Below, piece after piece: positions 61,378 through 64,000 of a stretch of 64,000 nucleotides of DNA (position 1 is its first letter; every line of letters starts with the position of its first letter). The notes under the pieces are model-generated. The model had not been told where the DNA came from. It ran no database searches and saw only the letters and a program-made list of their open reading frames with translations. The stretch comes from CAWIUB01 sp963839175. GTDB taxonomy: Bacteria; Actinomycetota; Actinomycetes; Mycobacteriales; Jatrophihabitantaceae. A program made the translations under genes and the position numbers. Location: the NCBI GenBank assembly GCA_963839175.1, contig CAWIUB010000050.1, forward strand, positions 248,001 through 312,000, written 5' to 3'.

Positions 61378-62066
61378 GCCGGCGCAACAAGACATCCGGG
61401 CCGCTGGCGTCGCAACCGATCCGGCCGATCCTCGCCGCGGCCCGCGCCGAGGCCGAGCTCGCCCGCCACGGCTACGTCGGTGTCGAACACCTGGCGATCA
61501 CCCTCACCCGCCCCGAGGCAGCCGAGACGGCGCGGCTCCTGGCTGGATACGGCATCACCACCGAGCAGACCCGGGACGCGGTCTGGCTCGTGGTCGGCTC
61601 CGGCCCCGGTGACGGGCCCCGTTTCGATCCGGCCACCCAGTTGGCCTCCCTCGGCATCGACCTGGACCAGATCCGCCGCCATGTCGAGGCCCAGTTCGGC
61701 CCGAACGCGATCCACAACCTCTACGCCAGCCCCGTCGGCTGGAACCTGCGCCCCCGCGGACCGCTCTGCGACCTCGGCCTCAGCCCGCAGCTCAAACGCG
61801 TGATTGATGACGCGCTCGGGCACTGCTGGGACAACACCCGGCCCCAACTACCCGAACGCCTCCTGCTGCACGCCCTCGACAGCGACAGCCACGCCCTCAG
61901 CGGTGCTCGACCAACTCGAAGCTCCCGTCGGACCACTCCGCGCCGCCGTGACCGCCCGACTGCGAATCGCCAGCTAGACATCCGGCGGCCGTCAAAGCGG
62001 CATGCCACCCCGCGGGTGCCACATCGAACCCCGGTGTCCATCACGCGTGAGCCCGCAACTAACTGA
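61374..62066 (+). CDS. Clp N-terminal domain protein with a 3' frameshift
   Basis: A stand-alone Clp N domain: ILAAARAEAELARHGYVGVE and HLAITLTRPEAAETARLLAG are one repeat, and LGLSPQLKRVIDDALGHCWD begins the second. No ATPase follows. Near 61905 an extra base diverts the frame; the homologous end VLDQLEAPVGPLRAAVTARL to a stop at 61977 is in the next frame, so the last 60 residues as read (Arg/Pro/Thr-rich to 62066) are not natural. Function could survive since the core is before the shift. Confidence 0.72.
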   Translation: MSRRNKTSGPLASQPIRPILAAARAEAELARHGYVGVEHLAITLTRPEAAETARLLAGYGITTEQTRDAVWLVVGSGPGDGPRFDPATQLASLGIDLDQIRRHVEAQFGPNAIHNLYASPVGWNLRPRGPLCDLGLSPQLKRVIDDALGHCWDNTRPQLPERLLLHALDSDSHALSGARPTRSSRRTTPRRRDRPTANRQLDIRRPSKRHATPRVPHRTPVSITREPATN

Positions 62067-62389
62067 GCCTGCGGGTCGGCAGCGGCGATGCCAACCGCTG
62101 AGCACCGGCTGCCGACCTAAGAACCGCAACCCTGAACTCGTGGCTCAAGCCCACCAAGACCGCGTGCACGAGAAACGAGCCCGCAGCGGGCGCTCCAAGC
62201 ATCGGTGAAGATCGCGCACATAACGCGCAGACCCCCGCAGCATTTCAGTCGCCAGACCCGCGCGCGAATCGGCGCTCGCGGAGCGGACCTGCACGTCGGC
62301 GCCGACCACGCAGCGTGACCTACTGACACGCGCGCAGCATCGTCGATGCGGTACACCCAAGGGTTGTCGACCGAGCGCGCGATACCCGC

Positions 62390-62940
62390 GTAGATCAGTT
62401 CTCCAGCGCGCGTTGCGACGGTTTGTTTGCCGAAGCGAGAGCGTGCGGTGTTCGGGGGCGGAGCGGTGTGCAGTTCGGCGAGTACGTCGGACCATTCGTC
62501 ATCGCTGAACTCGCGCGCAGCGACGTACACCGGCTTGGGCATCCCCATTGCCAGCGACTGCAGGACGTGGGATTGCCGGCCGGTGACCCCGCCGCTGAGC
62601 AGCGTCGCGACGTGGCCATCGCCGCGGTGTTCCCGCAGCAGCGTGGCGAAATGCCACAGCCGGGCGATCGGGTCGACCGCCTCTGGCAGCGCCCGGTTCG
62701 CGGCGAACAGCGGCCGACCCTCGAGCGGCGCCGCCTGGGCGGCGCGGGCGCGTGCACAAGCTCGGGGCCGACAGGCCCGAGCGGTGCCGCCCGTCCGGCG
62801 AAGTACCCCATCCAGAAACTCCGGTACCCGGCATTGCGAAATTCGCTGATCGGCTCGGGCGCGAAATAGGTGACAGCGTGCACCGGCTCGATGAGCCGCC
62901 ACAACATGCGTGCGGTCGCGGGCACAGGTTCCATGGCCAC
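62390..62940 (-). pseudogene. SCO6745-family protein, frameshifted
   Basis: ATG 62940: ARMLWRLIEPVHAVTYFAPE and FWMGYFAGRAAPLGPVGPEL are the start of this actinobacterial family. The frame then changes near 62755 to EAVDPIARLWHFATLLREHR, GDGHVATLLSGG and REFSDDEWSDVLAELH. The 3' end decays after RSRFGKQ near 62430. Substrate and role of the family are unknown. Confidence 0.7.
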
Positions 62941-62958
62941 GATTGTCGCCGACCACGC

Positions 62959-63089
62959 TCAGCGAGTAATCAGCAATGAGATCTTCCGAACAGCCTCGAC
63001 AGCGACCTCTCGCTCGGGCTCGCGGCCCAACGCCCAGAGGTAGGGCGCGCGCGTAACACTCGTCCGGGAACCGCACCAAATACGTCCGT
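62959..63089 (-). pseudogene. Gene tail cut by the second IS1595 copy
   Basis: The - strand reads RAPYLWALGREPEREVAVEA then VRKISLLITR and a stop at 62959, 19 bases before the SCO6745-type start. Its front part would lie beyond the IS1595 element outside the window. No family assigned. Confidence 0.4.
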
Positions 63090-64000
63090 TAGGGCTATTC
63101 AGCTGACCGGACCAATGCGCTGGACGCCCGGCGCCATGGGCGGTCCGCGCGGGGCCGGTCCAGGCTCGGTGGGTGGCCACCTCCTCCCGGCGGCTTGGGC
63201 GGGACAAGCTTGGGCTTCGGGTCTGCCACCAGCTCGCGGTAGCGCACCGGCGGGTGGGCGACGGCGAGTTCGAGGACGCGGTAGAAGGGCATGCCGCGGG
63301 CGCGGGATCGGCGCCGGTTGAAGCGGAAGACGAACTCGTTCAGGTAGCTCTGCAGATGGGCGTCCTCGACCGAGGCCTGGTGGGTGCCCAGCAGCCAGCG
63401 CTTGGCCAGCGACGCGACCCGGTGGACACCGGGCAGCAGCTTGCCGGGGTCCTCGCCGCGGGCACGGGCGGCGCGTTGGCTGCGCGGCTCGTGGGTGTAG
63501 CCGAGCCGTTCGATGCCTTGGTAGCCCGGCCAGCCGTCGGTGATCACTCGCGCTCCCGGCTCGACGTTCGCGGTGATGAACGCGTGCAGCGTCGCGGCGG
63601 AGGCGTCGGTGAGCACCTGCATCCGGCACCGCCCGAACCCGCGCGGCTCGATCACCTCGATCGCCACTCCTACCAGGACTTTCTTGCCCTTGGCGCGCCC
63701 GCCACGCAGCCCGGGCTCCTCACCGCCGACGTAGGTCTCGTCGACTTCCACGGTGCCGGTGAGCCGATCGCGACCCGGACGTACCAGCACCGACCGCAGC
63801 CGGTGCAGCATCGCCCAGGCGGTCGCGTAGGAGCCGATCTCCAGCGAGCGCTGCAGGCTCAACGCCGACATGCCGTCCTTGCCCGAGGCGAACAGCCAGC
63901 ACGCCTCGAACCACACCGTCAGCGGCGTGCGGCGCCGGTCGAACAGCGTCCCCGCGGTCACCGACGTCCGCTTCCCACAGGCCACGCACTTGTACCGGCC
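63090..64000 (-). mobile_element. IS1595-family insertion sequence, second copy (cut by window end)
   Basis: The terminal repeat TAGGGCTATTCAGCTGACCG starts at 63090. The element is inverted relative to the complete copy at 35406-36522 and is nearly identical to it along the visible 911 bases. The other end lies beyond base 64000. Confidence 0.9.
63095..64000 (-). CDS. IS1595 (ISXO2-like) transposase, N-terminal end outside window
   Basis: At least 300 residues of the same transposase as at 35441-36517, including the last zinc-ribbon cysteine pair (VACGKRTS), GTVEVDETYVGG and VITDGWPGYQGI. One substitution is visible, LRSVLVRPGR here against LRSVQVRPGR there. The 5' end is beyond the window. 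Confidence 0.9.
   Translation of the reverse strand, partial: GRYKCVACGKRTSVTAGTLFDRRRTPLTVWFEACWLFASGKDGMSALSLQRSLEIGSYATAWAMLHRLRSVLVRPGRDRLTGTVEVDETYVGGEEPGLRGGRAKGKKVLVGVAIEVIEPRGFGRCRMQVLTDASAATLHAFITANVEPGARVITDGWPGYQGIERLGYTHEPRSQRAARARGEDPGKLLPGVHRVASLAKRWLLGTHQASVEDAHLQSYLNEFVFRFNRRRSRARGMPFYRVLELAVAHPPVRYRELVADPKPKLVPPKPPGGGGHPPSLDRPRADRPWRRASSALVRSAE

Overview
The window is high-GC DNA from an actinobacterium. Evidence includes paired WhiB proteins, a 13E12/DUF222 HNH protein, large LuxR-family AAA regulators, a Holin-X/DUF3618/DUF4235/YihY set, and a group 3b [NiFe] hydrogenase preceded by a DosR-like box. Content resembles Mycobacteriales/Frankiales-type soil actinobacteria; I cannot name a genus from the sequence alone.

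Bases 1-8.4 kb: the end of an ABC permease, a deletion scar joining two broken genes, then a seven-gene, mostly overlapping operon (2725-8367) for a cytosolic NAD(P)-linked hydrogenase: FeS subunit, a cyclic-nucleotide-binding protein without a DNA-binding domain, FAD subunit, small and large catalytic subunits, maturation protease, and a hydrolase. A GGGACCTTCGGCCC element about 190 bp upstream suggests hypoxia (DosR-type) control.

8.4-29.6 kb is mostly ordinary chromosome: an S53 peptidase, a 986-residue LuxR ATPase with a coupled small protein and a decayed tandem copy of this gene end, a secreted protein, an M23-like protein without the usual zinc histidines, AraC, DUF222-HNH, a hemolysin III-like membrane protein, a cyclopropane fatty acid synthase-like methyltransferase, a second LuxR ATPase with two compensating frameshifts, MocR/AhpD-like, two WhiB proteins and TetR.

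29.6-49.8 kb is an insertion-rich accessory region. An ISL3 element split an MFS exporter gene and both were then rearranged; an IS1595 element split a membrane protein gene; IS1182, IS1634 (truncated) and IS5 elements follow. Between them sits a possible defence neighbourhood: two proteins with C-terminal HEPN R-x4-H motifs, a PD-(D/E)XK nuclease-like protein, and a ClpP/SppA-fold serine protease translationally coupled to a 55-residue basic protein. At 46-50 kb an acyl-CoA dehydrogenase / PIG-L deacetylase / methyltransferase / glycosyltransferase cluster is decayed throughout.

49.8-64 kb mixes intact small operons (lipoprotein-microprotein-DUF6766; Holin-X-DUF3618-DUF4235-YihY; HTH-ClpN with palindromic operators) with more wreckage: an IS701 insertion in a membrane gene, an amidase tail, a palindrome-rich repeat cluster (56.8-57.2 kb), and a second, inverted IS1595 copy cut by the window end. 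Many pseudogenes carry several frameshifts each, which argues for real decay, although sequencing errors cannot be excluded for single shifts.
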